Positions 9,766-19,395 of a DNA stretch of 64,000 nucleotides are shown here, piece by piece; the stretch's first letter is position 1; every line of letters begins with the position of its first letter. The notes beneath the pieces are model-generated. The model did not search any database and was not told the origin of the DNA. It saw only the letters and a program-made list of their open reading frames with translations. Source of the stretch: Nitrospira sp. BO4. GTDB lineage: Bacteria; Nitrospirota; Nitrospiria; Nitrospirales; Nitrospiraceae. Where the stretch lies: positions 1 to 64,000 of the forward strand of contig JAMPUU010000012.1 in assembly GCA_030144965.1 (NCBI GenBank), read 5' to 3'. The translations under genes were made by a program, and so were the position numbers.

Positions 9766-10289
9766 TGCGATTCCAACTGCTTCACGAGTGGGATAATTTT
9801 CTTGGCCACCGTGTCGGTATCCAAGGGTCCGATCTGCTTATAGCGGATCATGCCCTGCTTGTCGATGACGTAGGTCTCCGGAACCCCGTACACTCCGTAA
9901 TTGATGCCGACTCGTCCCGCATCATCTACGCCGACGATCGGATAGGGGTTTCCCCAACGCTGCAACCAGGTCAAGGCTTCTTCCCGTCGATCCTTGTAAT
10001 CCATGCCATAAATCGGGACCTCACCGGACCTGGCCAATTCCATTAATACCGGGTGTTCGGTCTTACAGCCGCTGCACCATGAGGCCCAGAAATTCAGCAA
10101 CCAGACCTTGCCTTTCATATCTGCCGGTGAAAACACCTGTTCTTGATTGTACAGCTGAGGCTGAGAGAAATCCGGCGCAGCCTTTCCGATCAATGGCGAG
10201 GGAATCTCTCGTGGATTGAGCGTCAGTCCGATGCCCAGAAAACCGACGACCACGACGAAGATAGACAAGGGCAGGAGAAACCGATTCAT
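9762..10289 (-). CDS. ccmG: Thiol:disulfide interchange protein CcmG/DsbE
   Basis: Membrane-tethered periplasmic thioredoxin that reduces apocytochrome c or CcmH disulfides. The 175-aa protein has an N-terminal helix (residues 5-22) and a thioredoxin fold with active site WCSGC (Cys72, Cys75). The family-typical GVPETYVIDKQG, with its cis-proline region, is near residue 137. It lies between ccmF and ccmH with 4-bp overlaps on both sides. Confidence 0.95.
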   Translation of the reverse strand: MNRFLLPLSIFVVVVGFLGIGLTLNPREIPSPLIGKAAPDFSQPQLYNQEQVFSPADMKGKVWLLNFWASWCSGCKTEHPVLMELARSGEVPIYGMDYKDRREEALTWLQRWGNPYPIVGVDDAGRVGINYGVYGVPETYVIDKQGMIRYKQIGPLDTDTVAKKIIPLVKQLESQ

Positions 10290-12277
10290 GCCACTTTTCG
10301 CCTAGCCGGACGTGTCGAAGCAGGCACGGCCGGCTCTTGTCGGCGCCAGGCAAGTCGGTACCGGCGATCACTGACGGCCAGCACGCCGCCCAACGCCATG
10401 ATCAGACATCCGCCCCAAATCCAATCTACAAACGGCTTGTGGTAGAGCCGCACGCTCCAGGCTCCATCATCGAGCGGTTCGCCTAAGGAAACATAGAGGT
10501 CACGCAGCAGCCCCGGATCGATGGCGGCCTCGGTCATGATTTGATTCTGAACGGGGTAACGCCGCTTCTCCGGATACAAGACCGCGGCTTCGCGACCATC
10601 CAGACTCACACGGAAGGTGCCACGCGCCGCCGTATAGTTCGGACCCATGACGTCTTGCGCGCCATCGAACCGGAACGTATAGCCACCGATGGTCGCCGTC
10701 TCCCCCACGTTCATCCGTACATCTTTTTCAGTTTCGAATCCCTTCACCATCGTGACGCCGACGACAAAGACCGCAATGCCACAATGCGCCACGAGCATGC
10801 CCCAGTACGATCGGGGCACCGCAGCCAGACGACCGGTGAGACCTTGGCCATCGACGTGGGTCAATCGCTCGCGCAAACCGACTAGAGCGGTCGTCACGAT
10901 CCAAATCGCGAGCAGAAGACCGAGACTCAGCAAAGGAGTCCAGGTTCCGATGACAAACGGTAAGGCAATCGCCGTCGCAATGCTCACACCGAAAGCCCAA
11001 CGCAACCGCTTGGCCAAATCAGGTAAGTCGGTCTTCTTCCATTGGGCCAGCGGACCGACTCCCATTAAGAAGAGCGCCGGCGCCATCAACGGAACGAATA
11101 CCGAGTCGAAATACGGCGGCCCGACGGAAATTTTCCCAAGGTCCAATGCATCCAGAAACAACGGATACAAGGTCCCCAGCAAGACCGAGCCCATGGCCGC
11201 GACCAGCAACACATTGTTGGCCAACAGCATCCCTTCTCTGGAGGCTATCGCGAAACTCCCACCCAATCCCACACGCGGAGCCCGCCACGCGTAGAGGATC
11301 AACGACCCCCCGATGACGATGGCCAAAAAGGCGAGGATGAAGAGACCTCGTTTTGGATCGGTGGCAAATGCGTGGACGGAGGTCAAGACACCGGAGCGTA
11401 CGAGAAACGTTCCAAGGAGGCTTAAAGAAAATGCCATAATGGCAAGAAGCACGGTCCACACCTTGAATCCACCTCGTTTGTCTGTCACTGCCAGCGAATG
11501 GACCAGGGCCGTACCGGCCAGCCAGGGCATGAATGAGGCGTTTTCAACCGGGTCCCAGAACCACCACCCTCCCCATCCCAACTCGTAATAGGCCCAGCCG
11601 CTTCCCATCGCGATTCCGACGGTCAGAAAACACCACGCGACAGTGGTCCACGGCCGAGACCAGCGCGCCCAGGCCGCATCAAGGTTGCCTCCTAATAACG
11701 CGGCGATCGCGAATGCAAAGGCTACCGAGAAACCGACATATCCCATGTAGAGCATCGGCGGATGGATGACCATGCCAGGGTCTTGCAAGAGGGGATTCAG
11801 GTCACGTCCATCCGGAGCGGCAGGAATCAACCGTTCGAATGGATTCGAAACCGACAACATGAACAGGAGAAATCCCAAGCTGACCAGGCCCATGACCCCG
11901 AGAATGCGCGAGCGCATCGTTTCGGGAAGATGCGCGGAGAAGAGCGTGACCGCGAACATCCAGACGGTCAGGATGAGAGTCCACAACAGAAGCGACCCTT
12001 CATGAGCGCCCCAAATGGCCGCGAGACGATAATGCAGCGGGAGTTGGGAATTCGACGTCGACGCGACATACAACACCGAGAAATCTTTATCGGCAAACGC
12101 ATACCCAAGACAGCAAAATGCCGTTAAGACCAAAAGAAACTGTCCGCGCGCCGCAGGCTTGGCGATAGACATGAGGGCCGAGTTCCCGATTGCGGCACCA
12201 TAGATGGGGAGAGTGCCCTGCACCACGGCGACGCAGAGCGCAAGGATCAAGGCAAAATGACCGATTTCAGGGATCAT
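10286..12277 (-). CDS. ccmF: Heme lyase subunit CcmF
   Basis: Large polytopic membrane protein that attaches heme to apocytochrome c with CcmH and CcmI. The 663-aa protein has the tryptophan-rich WWD domain ([12 protein letters not shown], residues 235-246) and about fifteen hydrophobic helices. It has the usual length and a soluble periplasmic loop before the last helix. The ATG overlaps the ccmE stop by 4 bp. Confidence 0.96.
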   Translation of the reverse strand: MIPEIGHFALILALCVAVVQGTLPIYGAAIGNSALMSIAKPAARGQFLLVLTAFCCLGYAFADKDFSVLYVASTSNSQLPLHYRLAAIWGAHEGSLLLWTLILTVWMFAVTLFSAHLPETMRSRILGVMGLVSLGFLLFMLSVSNPFERLIPAAPDGRDLNPLLQDPGMVIHPPMLYMGYVGFSVAFAFAIAALLGGNLDAAWARWSRPWTTVAWCFLTVGIAMGSGWAYYELGWGGWWFWDPVENASFMPWLAGTALVHSLAVTDKRGGFKVWTVLLAIMAFSLSLLGTFLVRSGVLTSVHAFATDPKRGLFILAFLAIVIGGSLILYAWRAPRVGLGGSFAIASREGMLLANNVLLVAAMGSVLLGTLYPLFLDALDLGKISVGPPYFDSVFVPLMAPALFLMGVGPLAQWKKTDLPDLAKRLRWAFGVSIATAIALPFVIGTWTPLLSLGLLLAIWIVTTALVGLRERLTHVDGQGLTGRLAAVPRSYWGMLVAHCGIAVFVVGVTMVKGFETEKDVRMNVGETATIGGYTFRFDGAQDVMGPNYTAARGTFRVSLDGREAAVLYPEKRRYPVQNQIMTEAAIDPGLLRDLYVSLGEPLDDGAWSVRLYHKPFVDWIWGGCLIMALGGVLAVSDRRYRLAWRRQEPAVPASTRPARRKVA

Positions 12278-12756
12278 AGCGAATCTTTCCTACCTTGAGG
12301 AACAACGAGTGACTTGCTTTGCTGCGCCCCGGAGGCCTTCGCCTTCGCCAGCGCTTCCGCCGCTTCCGGAGGCATGTAATTTTCATCGTGTTTCGCCAGG
12401 ACTTCACTGGCGACGAAGGTACCGTCGGCGACCAACTGCCCCTGCGCCACCGCACCCTTCCCTTCCTTGAAGAGGTCCGGCAGAATCCCTTTATACGTGA
12501 CGGGCACACGCTTCGCCGTGTCCGTCACGATGAAATGGACCGTGAGGCCGTCGTTGTCGCGGACGAGACTCCCGTCTTCAACCATCCCCCCGATCCGGAA
12601 ACTGCGCCCTTTCGGCGCTTCACCGCCGACGACTTGAGTGGGCGTGAAAAAGAACACAAGGTTGCTCTGAAATGCGTTCAAGACCAGCACGGTCGCCACG
12701 CCCAAGACCAGCAGCCCCAGCCCGATAAAGGCGAAGCGTTTATGCCGCGGTTTCAT
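12274..12756 (-). CDS. ccmE: Heme chaperone CcmE
   Basis: Periplasmic chaperone that carries heme from the CcmABCD release complex to CcmF. The 160-aa protein has one N-terminal membrane helix (residues 8-28) and an OB-fold domain. Its conserved HDENY motif contains His123, the covalent heme attachment residue, and Tyr127. The His form (HxxxY) is the classical type. The start overlaps the end of ccmD by 17 bp. Confidence 0.95.
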   Translation of the reverse strand: MKPRHKRFAFIGLGLLVLGVATVLVLNAFQSNLVFFFTPTQVVGGEAPKGRSFRIGGMVEDGSLVRDNDGLTVHFIVTDTAKRVPVTYKGILPDLFKEGKGAVAQGQLVADGTFVASEVLAKHDENYMPPEAAEALAKAKASGAQQSKSLVVPQGRKDSL

Positions 12757-12925
12757 CGGTGCCTCCTAACAACATCGCGCGCTGTTCAGCCCGCGCAGCA
12801 GCCCGTCGGCGCCACAGGGCCAGCACTTCCCACACCATACACAACGCCGTGGCGATGAACGACGTCCACACATAGAGCCCATAACCCCCCATCGCAAAGA
12901 ATTCCGACGCGCTGCCCCACTGCAT
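12740..12925 (-). CDS. ccmD: Heme exporter protein CcmD
   Basis: Small membrane protein that helps release holo-CcmE from CcmABC. The 61-aa product starts [16 protein letters not shown], then has one helix (about residues 14-36) and an Arg-rich tail ([12 protein letters not shown]), a typical CcmD layout. The ATG shares a base with the ccmC stop as TGATG, and its 3' end overlaps ccmE. A longer frame upstream of this ATG lies inside ccmC and is not favoured. Confidence 0.88.
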   Translation of the reverse strand: MQWGSASEFFAMGGYGLYVWTSFIATALCMVWEVLALWRRRAAARAEQRAMLLGGTDETAA

Positions 12926-13686
12926 CAGCGAGCCTCCACCACATTCTGGATCACGGCCGGTTTTTCTTCCCACACGGGTTGCGATTCCCGCTCGACCACG
13001 ATACATCGCGCCCGCGAGAGGATCACCGCGATGCTGTACATCCAGAACGCCACCGTCATGATCAGCATCGCCATCAGCATGGTTGCGGCCATTTTCGACC
13101 CGGTGGACATGCTGACCGATGCGCCTTGATGCAAGGTATTCCACCACTGGACGGAAAAATAGATGATTGGAACATTGACGACCCCGACCAGCGCGAACAC
13201 CGCGCTCGAACGGTCCGCACGGCGCAGATCATCGATCGACGTCCGTAAGAGCATGACTCCCGCGTACTGGAACAAGAGGATCAGTTCCGAGGTCAATCTG
13301 GCATCCCATACCCACCAGGCTCCCCACGTCGGCTTGCCCCACATCGCCCCGGTCAGCAATGCCAAAAACGTAAACATCGCCCCGGTGGGAGCGATCGCCT
13401 GAGCCATCATGAAGGAAAGACGTGCATTGAGCCCCAGCCCGATGCCGGCCCATACCGCCATGACGACATACAGGAACATGGACATCCAGGCGGCGGGGAC
13501 ATGGACGAAGATGATCCGATACGAATCGCCCTGTTGAAAATCGGTCGGGGCGACGAAGAATCCCAGATAAAGCCCGATCCCCATCAGGGCAACCGCCACG
13601 CACGCGAACCATGGAATGAGACGGCCGGCCAGGGGATAAAAAGCCTGCGGTGATGAATACTTCAGCCAGTTGATGCCGGTACTCAT
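12925..13686 (-). CDS. ccmC: Heme exporter membrane protein CcmC
   Basis: Six-helix membrane protein that presents heme to CcmE. The 253-aa protein carries the WWD motif WGAWWVWDARLTSE (residues 121-134). Histidine candidates for heme ligation flank it, including His62 in FVHVPAAWMSM. It starts 9 bp after the ccmB stop. The C-terminus extends about 25 residues beyond the last helix. Confidence 0.95.
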   Translation of the reverse strand: MSTGINWLKYSSPQAFYPLAGRLIPWFACVAVALMGIGLYLGFFVAPTDFQQGDSYRIIFVHVPAAWMSMFLYVVMAVWAGIGLGLNARLSFMMAQAIAPTGAMFTFLALLTGAMWGKPTWGAWWVWDARLTSELILLFQYAGVMLLRTSIDDLRRADRSSAVFALVGVVNVPIIYFSVQWWNTLHQGASVSMSTGSKMAATMLMAMLIMTVAFWMYSIAVILSRARCIVVERESQPVWEEKPAVIQNVVEAR

Positions 13687-13695
13687 GAAACGGTT

Positions 13696-14379
13696 TTACT
13701 CCAACGCAATGCGCAAGGCTGCCGCGGTGGCCCAGGGTGCCAAAAAGAGAGACAACACCAGACAGGCCCCGAGTAGCGACAGATTTGCTTCGCCGCCGAT
13801 ACCGGCCATGCTGCTGGTGACGGCGCCGGCCCCAAAAATCAACACTGGAACGTAGAGTGGAAGCACCAGGAGGGCAACCAGTAGACCACTCCCCCGCACG
13901 CCAAGCACCAACGCGGCGCCGATCGCACCAATCATACTCAACGTGGGCGTCCCAAGCAAGAGCGACATCACGAGAACTCCCAATGCTTCCCCGCTCAAGC
14001 CGAACTGAAGACCGAGGAGGGGTGAAAGCAGTACGACGGGCAGACCGGAGATCAGCCAATGCGCAAGGACCTTTCCTGCCACCAAGACCGCCAGAGGCTG
14101 GGGCACGAGGAGCATCTGTTCAAGGGCGCCGTCCAAGTAATCCGCGGTAAACACCCGTCCTAACGACAAGAGGCAGGCCAACAAGGCCGCCACCCACAAG
14201 ACGCCGGCACCGATCGTCCTCAGGACCGCCGGTTCCGGCCCGACGCCCAATGGGAACAGGCTGACCACAATGACCAAGAAAAAGACCGACATCGCCACGT
14301 CCGAACGTCGGCGCATGGCCAGAAGCAGATCCCGCCGGACGACTCCGCCGACAGCTTCCCACATGCTGGAGCGATTCAT
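13696..14379 (-). CDS. ccmB: Heme exporter membrane protein CcmB
   Basis: Permease partner of CcmA in the ABC complex that drives release of heme-loaded CcmE. The 227-aa protein has six predicted helices and the typical N-terminal RRDLLLAMRRRSD segment and LDGALEQMLL. Its length matches the family. The ATG overlaps the ccmA stop by 4 bp. Confidence 0.93.
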   Translation of the reverse strand: MNRSSMWEAVGGVVRRDLLLAMRRRSDVAMSVFFLVIVVSLFPLGVGPEPAVLRTIGAGVLWVAALLACLLSLGRVFTADYLDGALEQMLLVPQPLAVLVAGKVLAHWLISGLPVVLLSPLLGLQFGLSGEALGVLVMSLLLGTPTLSMIGAIGAALVLGVRGSGLLVALLVLPLYVPVLIFGAGAVTSSMAGIGGEANLSLLGACLVLSLFLAPWATAAALRIALE

Positions 14380-14996
14380 CCGGTCAGCCTCAGTCGTTGC
14401 ACTGTCTCGGCCGGCAGCGCGACCTCTTGGTGCGTCACCACGACCGCCAGCCCGCCTCGTTGCAGATGTGCGTGCAAACGTTGCGTGACGACACTCGTTG
14501 CCGCTGTATCGAGCGACGTGAAGGGCTCATCCAACAGCCATAGCGGACGCGTGGATAACCAGAGCCGCGCCAGGGCAACCCGGCGCTTCTGTCCTTGTGA
14601 AAGCACTTTAGACGGCAAGGAATGAATCTGTCGCTTCAAACCGATCGACTCCAAGGCTTCCTGTGCTTTGGCGCCTGAACATGGTTCACCAGCCAGCGAC
14701 ATGGAACTCGTCAGATTTTCAAGCGGCGTGAGATCGTCCTTGATGCCATTGAGATGCCCGATATAGGTCAGTTGGCCCGCATATAATTCTTTCAGCTGAT
14801 GGATATCCTGCCCTTCCCAGAGAATCGAGCCTTGCTCGGGAGGCAAGAGACTGGAGAAGATACGGAGCAGACTGGTTTTCCCACTGCCATTCTCACCCAC
14901 CACGGCCAATAGGGTCCCAGGCTCGACCTTCACATTGAGGTCGGAAAAAAGCCGACGCGATCCTCGACTGCAACCAAGTGCAACAGCTTGTAACAT
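14376..14996 (-). CDS. ccmA: Heme exporter ATPase CcmA
   Basis: ABC ATPase of the CcmABCD complex. The 206-aa protein has Walker A GENGSGKTS (residues 34-42), the signature LSQGQKRRVALARLW (132-146) and Walker B LWLLDEP (152-158). A switch histidine follows in VVVTHQE. It is the first gene of the ccm operon, whose order is ccmABCDEFGHI. No convincing promoter was found in the 216-bp gap upstream. Confidence 0.95.
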   Translation of the reverse strand: MLQAVALGCSRGSRRLFSDLNVKVEPGTLLAVVGENGSGKTSLLRIFSSLLPPEQGSILWEGQDIHQLKELYAGQLTYIGHLNGIKDDLTPLENLTSSMSLAGEPCSGAKAQEALESIGLKRQIHSLPSKVLSQGQKRRVALARLWLSTRPLWLLDEPFTSLDTAATSVVTQRLHAHLQRGGLAVVVTHQEVALPAETVQRLRLTG

Positions 14997-15212
14997 AAGA
15001 AGCTACTCGATGAGAAAGCGTCGAGAGTAAGGGAACAGAGCGTGGAAAAACAAGGGGCCAGGATAGGCTTGGCCGCTACCCCGTTCAGGGCACGGCTGGA
15101 AAACCCACCTTGCTCTGAGAGTAATCCAACTGTTATCTAATTCATGCGCCACAAGGTTGACCGTCTGTCTCAATGAAACGTGTCTGCTCACATAGAATAA
15201 AGGAGAGCGATC

Positions 15213-15767
15213 ATGAGTGAACTGGTCTGCATCGCGTTTAAAGACTCCAGCACGGCCGATCGGGTGCTGAACGAACTGCGTGCGTTGGAAACAGAATATG
15301 TCCTCGATCTGGAAGACGCCGTCATTGTCGTCCGCGACACGGATGGAAAAGTCCACCTGAAGCAGTGCGTCGATGTGTTCGGAGGTGCCACCAGACATGG
15401 AGTGGCCATGGGAGTGTTATGGGGAGGATTGATGGGGCTGCTCTTCATGAATCCCTTGGCGGGTCTGTTAGGCAGCATCGCCGGAGGCGCAGGGGGTGGC
15501 GCCATGACCACCGCTGCCAGTGAATTCGGGCTCCTCAGCGATTACGGAATCCCCGACAACTTCATCAAGGACTTGGGCAGCACGATCACGCGAGGCACCT
15601 CGGCAATCTTCCTGCTGATCCGGAGCGTTGACCAAGACAAACTGTTGGCCGGAATCTCAAACTATGAGGGAACCATCCTCAAGACATCGCTCAGCAAAGA
15701 GCAGGAAGAAAAGCTGCGCGTGGCCCTCACACACCACCACGATCAAAAAACAATCAGCAAAGGGTAG
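15213..15767 (+). CDS. DUF1269 domain protein
   Basis: A 184-aa protein of the DUF1269 family, whose function is unknown. An N-terminal ferredoxin-like region (residues 1-60) is followed by a glycine-rich hydrophobic stretch (about 68-96). A conserved GIPDNFIKDLGSTITRGTSAIFLL segment comes next, then a helical C-terminus. The glycine-rich part may associate with membranes. An AAAGGAGAG ribosome site precedes the ATG. It is a single gene between the divergent ccm operon and the convergent lipocalin gene. Confidence 0.88.
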   Translation: MSELVCIAFKDSSTADRVLNELRALETEYVLDLEDAVIVVRDTDGKVHLKQCVDVFGGATRHGVAMGVLWGGLMGLLFMNPLAGLLGSIAGGAGGGAMTTAASEFGLLSDYGIPDNFIKDLGSTITRGTSAIFLLIRSVDQDKLLAGISNYEGTILKTSLSKEQEEKLRVALTHHHDQKTISKG

Positions 15768-15843
15768 TGGAAGGCTCGGGGAATTGGGCAGGGAGTGTGA
15801 TTTTCGGGTAATTGATTATAAGACTGGATCACCGCCATGTGGG

Positions 15844-16428
15844 TTAAGATGATGGGCTGGGGCGCTGGTCACGGATAAGACGCTCGACGGGATAGCCGAA
15901 CCTTCGCGCCAGTTGCACGAGCTTCCGGTAGTTGTCGTCGTCGATTCTCGGCGCACGGGCTAGAATCCACATATATCGACGATCAGGGGTACCCACCAAC
16001 GCGGTGCGATACTCGGGATCGAGATCGAGAATCCAGTAATTCCCCTCGCGGGACGATCCAAACAGCCGCGCAAACCAGTTGTCGAATACCACCATGAGCC
16101 GTGCATTCGTCTGGGTATCCACCACGGTTGCTACACCCTCCGCCGTGTCCAGCCTGCCGCCGTCGGTGACGCATTCGTTGTGCACCCCAACCCGTCCATC
16201 CGATCGAACCGTGTAGACCGCTTTTGAATCCACGCAATGTCGTTGGAACCACATCGGTAACCGCGCGATCTCATACCACGTTCCGGCATAACGACCCAGA
16301 TCGACTGAAGGCACCGTGTGGAGACTTTCTTCCGACTCAATTCCTGCGCAACCGCCGAGCAACCCGTTCAGCAGCACAACAATGAACCAGAGGTTTACGC
16401 GTGAACTCGTCTGATTGCAGAACCGCAC
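15844..16428 (-). CDS. blc: Outer-membrane lipoprotein of the lipocalin (Blc) family
   Basis: A bacterial lipocalin, probably an outer-membrane lipoprotein that binds fatty acids or lysophospholipids. The family motif GRYAGTWYEIARLPMWFQ is near the N-terminus, and the barrel ends with NYWILDLDPEY and YMWILARAP. I place the start at GTG 16428, with GAGG five bases upstream. This gives a 194-aa precursor with signal helix NLWFIVVLLNGLLGGC and lipobox LGGC. An ATG at 16473 is also possible but adds a Cys-rich leader lacking signal character. Confidence 0.87.
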   Translation of the reverse strand: MRFCNQTSSRVNLWFIVVLLNGLLGGCAGIESEESLHTVPSVDLGRYAGTWYEIARLPMWFQRHCVDSKAVYTVRSDGRVGVHNECVTDGGRLDTAEGVATVVDTQTNARLMVVFDNWFARLFGSSREGNYWILDLDPEYRTALVGTPDRRYMWILARAPRIDDDNYRKLVQLARRFGYPVERLIRDQRPSPSS

Positions 16429-16490
16429 GGTTACCTCACAAGGATGTGCTCCGGAACAACTCGGTAAAGACATAACCGGGTCGCAATGAT

Positions 16491-17786
16491 TTAAGTCGCG
16501 TCAGACCGGAACTGTGTTTCGCTCCTCTGCTTGCCGTCTAAGAGACAGCTGACGTTCATATCTCCCATAACATTGATCGCAGTGCGACAGCGATCGAGAA
16601 ACCAATCCACTGTCAGCAGCACAGGAATGTATTCCACGGGGAGACCGACGGCAGTAAAGACCATGGTCATGGTCACCAACCCCGCTTCCGGGATGCCGGC
16701 GGCGCCTACTGAAGCGATGATACTCGTGAGGACGACCATCAGCTGCTGCTGAACGCTTAGATCCATCCCGATCATTTGCGCGATGAAGAGGGCCGCCATC
16801 GCCTCGTACAGCGCAGTGCCGTCGTTATTGAAATTCGCGCCGACCAACGCTCCCATGCTGGCGGACTGCTCGCGCAATCCCACGCGATCTTTCAGCGCGG
16901 CATACGTCACCGGCATCGTCGCCGTCGAACTGGCCGTGGAGAAGGCCATGACCAGCGCATCGCGGCCGCCGCGCAACAACTCCACGGGAGACACCCACGA
17001 CCCGAAACGTACGCGAACGAGGTAATACGTCGCCTGGATCGCCAGCGCGAGCAGCACGCACAGCACAAAGATGCCAAGCGCCTTGAACGGCGCGAAGCCC
17101 TCCGTTCCCACGATGCTGGCCACGATGCCGAAGACGGCGAACGGCACGAGCGCGATGATCCAATGCAAAATCTTGATCAGCGATTCCAGGAAGAGTTCAA
17201 CCAGGTGCCCTACCGTGCCGAGGGGACGGTGGCGTTCCTTGCGCAAGGCCATCCCAAACGCCACGGCAATGAAGATGACCCCGATCACCTTGCCGTCGTC
17301 AGCGAGCGGCCCGAGCAGACTCTTGGGCACGTTCTCCAAGAAGGTCACCAGCGGATTGGCAGCCTTGGCGGTTTCCTCATGCGGGGCCGGCGGCGTAATA
17401 CCCGCCCCATGCCCAGGTTGAATCACGTTGGCAACTGTCAGCCCAACGGTAATGGCGACCAACGTATTCAGCAACAACAAGCGGGGAAGGCGAGCCGCGA
17501 GTGGACCGCCGAGGTGAGTCGTCATGAACGTGTGCACAATCGCCGCAAGAATCAGCGCCGGCGCGAGCGCGCCAAGCAGGCGTAAGACAAGCCTGCCGGG
17601 CACCGCGAGAACAGCCGCCTCGCTCCCCAGCGCCAGCCCCGCTATCACGCCGAGCACCAACGCCATGACGATGCGCGCATAGAGCGGAATGCTCTCCCAC
17701 CGCGCAATCAGGCCGTTGCCCGGCGTAGCGGTCGATGCTTCTACCGAGGTCTGTTCATCCACTCGCTGGAAATCCCTTTCTTCCAT
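16491..17786 (-). CDS. Dicarboxylate/amino acid:cation symporter (SLC1/DAACS family)
   Basis: Sodium- or proton-coupled uptake carrier for dicarboxylates or acidic amino acids. The 431-aa protein has family motifs in order: the serine-rich hairpin FSTASSTATMPV, MGALVGANFNNDGTALYE, the second hairpin region GIPEAGLVTMTMVF, and DWFLDRCRTAINVMGD near the C-terminus. The Arg in DRCRTAINV is at the position that often contacts the substrate side-chain carboxylate. No Shine-Dalgarno is obvious before the ATG. It stands alone, so the substrate cannot be chosen. Confidence 0.92.
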   Translation of the reverse strand: MEERDFQRVDEQTSVEASTATPGNGLIARWESIPLYARIVMALVLGVIAGLALGSEAAVLAVPGRLVLRLLGALAPALILAAIVHTFMTTHLGGPLAARLPRLLLLNTLVAITVGLTVANVIQPGHGAGITPPAPHEETAKAANPLVTFLENVPKSLLGPLADDGKVIGVIFIAVAFGMALRKERHRPLGTVGHLVELFLESLIKILHWIIALVPFAVFGIVASIVGTEGFAPFKALGIFVLCVLLALAIQATYYLVRVRFGSWVSPVELLRGGRDALVMAFSTASSTATMPVTYAALKDRVGLREQSASMGALVGANFNNDGTALYEAMAALFIAQMIGMDLSVQQQLMVVLTSIIASVGAAGIPEAGLVTMTMVFTAVGLPVEYIPVLLTVDWFLDRCRTAINVMGDMNVSCLLDGKQRSETQFRSDAT

Positions 17787-17893
17787 CCATGCTCGCGAGA
17801 CGAGAAGAGATCGCCGAATGTATCACAAGGAGGGTGACCGATGAGTTTCGATGAACCGTGCGAGGAAGATGGTGAGCGCAGTCGGCTCACTTG

Positions 17894-18382
17894 TCACCTT
17901 CCTAGAGATTGTTGACCCTCCGGTTGGAAAGTATGCTGTTTCAATTGGACGATAAGATAGAGCACGATGACCAGATTCAGCAGCAGCACACCGACGCGAA
18001 GCATCGACACCCGGTCGATCACTTCATAGAGTTCGAACGGCAGCAGGAGACTCGTCGAGATGACCGTCAGATATGCGGCCCAAGAGCGTTCCAGCCACAG
18101 CCCGACTCCTTCCAACAACAGCATCGCAGCATAACCCAGACTGACAAGTCCGGCCATGAGGACGCTGTGCGGCTGCAACGCATCGACTTTCAGCACCAGC
18201 GCATGAATGATCCGTGAGTCGGCATTCAAATGCAGCGCTTCGATCAAACGCGAGAACAGCGTCGCAATCTCCGCATGCATTAATTTCAATAAGCCCAACC
18301 CAACGACGACCAACAGCACGCCCTTCACGAGCTTGAACACGGCGATCGCGGCGAGACCGGTCTGGTGAGAGCGCGTCGTCAT
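17894..18382 (-). CDS. DUF2127 family membrane protein
   Basis: A 162-aa integral membrane protein of the DUF2127 family, of unknown function. Four hydrophobic stretches are visible (about 18-35, 75-95, 100-122 and 128-148). The N-terminal GLAAIAVFKLVKGVLLVVVGLG and the ALHLNADSRIIHALVLKVD loop are family-typical. Degenerate copies of pieces of this same gene occur 3 kb away at 20791-20812, 21403-21569 and 21891-21984, so this looks like the intact member of a locally duplicated family. Confidence 0.85.
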   Translation of the reverse strand: MTTRSHQTGLAAIAVFKLVKGVLLVVVGLGLLKLMHAEIATLFSRLIEALHLNADSRIIHALVLKVDALQPHSVLMAGLVSLGYAAMLLLEGVGLWLERSWAAYLTVISTSLLLPFELYEVIDRVSMLRVGVLLLNLVIVLYLIVQLKQHTFQPEGQQSLGR

Positions 18383-18526
18383 CGAGTGAAGAGAAGACTA
18401 TCTCCCAAGAAGAGAAAGCAACTATGGTGGACGGTACCGTTGTAGGCCTCGGATGTGAATGGCCAGGAAATACTCCCAACCCTTTTTCATTCGCCTCCGT
18501 CGCGTCACGTAAGAAAAATGGTGAGA

Positions 18527-18982
18527 CTAAACCAGGTCATCCACAATGATGCACTCAATCTCTTTGACGCGCTGTAATCCACGATCATTCCCGTAAAAAC
18601 GCGCGGCTTTGTGGCCGATGGCAGTCGCCAGTTGTATGGCATCAGGCGTGCTGAGACGGTAGTTGGCACGCAACTCAGCCGCTCGATCAGCCAGATTCAT
18701 CGTCAACGGGACCCACTCGATCTTGGGGTAGGTGCTGGTCAGGGCAAAAATCTTTTGTGCCAATTCATCCTTCTGGTCACGATAGGGCTGAACCAACAGT
18801 TCCAGAAGCGTCACCGTCGAAGTGACTGCGGCATTCTGCCCCCGTTCGATCAATTCAAACAAGGCAGCACACCAGGCTCCATATCGTGGGTGGTCTTCGA
18901 GAAGATAAATGAAAACATTGGTATCGAGACCGATGCGTTGTCGTTGGACAGGAAGGCCTTGAGATGAGAAAGGCCCTACCAC
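18527..18982 (-). CDS. vapC: VapC-like PIN-domain toxin
   Basis: Type II toxin of the PIN ribonuclease fold, 151 aa. The four acidic active-site residues are present: Asp20 in GLDTNVFIYL, Glu61 in TLLELLV, Asp114 in STPDAIQLA and Asp133 in YGNDRGL. It starts with GTG 7 bp inside the end of the AbrB-type antitoxin gene, so the two are translationally coupled. The first ~15 residues are unusual for PIN toxins, so a later start is possible. The RNA target cannot be read from sequence. Confidence 0.88.
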   Translation of the reverse strand: MVGPFSSQGLPVQRQRIGLDTNVFIYLLEDHPRYGAWCAALFELIERGQNAAVTSTVTLLELLVQPYRDQKDELAQKIFALTSTYPKIEWVPLTMNLADRAAELRANYRLSTPDAIQLATAIGHKAARFYGNDRGLQRVKEIECIIVDDLV

Positions 18983-19194
18983 GACCGGCGCTCTCGTTTC
19001 AGGTAGTCAGCAGGATAGGTTCCCTTCGCTAGCCCCTGTAAAACCTTTGAATACCGTTTAGGCTTTGGCATGACAAGTGTCAGATCATCTTTCACAACCA
19101 CCAGCAATTCATCGCCACCCTTGACGCCCATCGCTTGTCGGGCTTCTTTCGGAATAACAATTTGATTCTTGCTGCTGAGCTTCTGAACAGCCAT
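18976..19194 (-). CDS. vapB: AbrB/MazE-type antitoxin
   Basis: A 72-aa swapped-hairpin AbrB DNA-binding protein: KLSSKNQIVIPKEARQAMGVKGGDEL is the typical fold. The C-terminal 25 residues (RYSKVLQGL onwards) would bind the PIN toxin. AAGGAGGTG precedes the ATG. It lies first in the pair and probably represses its own promoter together with the toxin. Confidence 0.9.
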   Translation of the reverse strand: MAVQKLSSKNQIVIPKEARQAMGVKGGDELLVVVKDDLTLVMPKPKRYSKVLQGLAKGTYPADYLKRERRSW

Positions 19195-19213
19195 GGAACA
19201 CCTCCTTCACAAG

Positions 19214-19241
19214 GCTTTACATTACCATACTAAAGTAAAGC
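19214..19241. promoter_or_regulatory. Candidate vapBC operator
   Basis: GCTTTAC and GTAAAGC form a perfect 7-bp inverted repeat with a 14-bp centre, 20 bp upstream of the antitoxin start, in the AT-rich part of the intergenic gap. The position fits autoregulation by an AbrB-type antitoxin. Confidence 0.4.
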
Positions 19242-19395
19242 GCAGCAACGGACCGGCATGAATAGGCACTTGAGCATAAGGTCAGAGATCAGACACATCT
19301 GTCTTTTGTCTGTGTGATGGCACGCTCCTATTTTATTTCTTGACGGCAGCCGACCCTCAGCGTAGCCTCCGCCGGGCTTTCATCGGAAGGAGGAC

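Noticed and set aside
12926..13147. N-terminal extension of ccmD
   Set aside because: It lies within ccmC; the ATG at 12925 gives a proper CcmD and couples to the ccmC stop.
15157..15198. Promoter TTGACC...TAGAAT upstream of the DUF1269 gene
   Set aside because: The spacing is 30 nt, far longer than sigma-70 allows.
16776..17585. Plus-strand open frame of 269 codons
   Set aside because: It is antisense to the SLC1-type transporter, rich in His and Arg with no domain.
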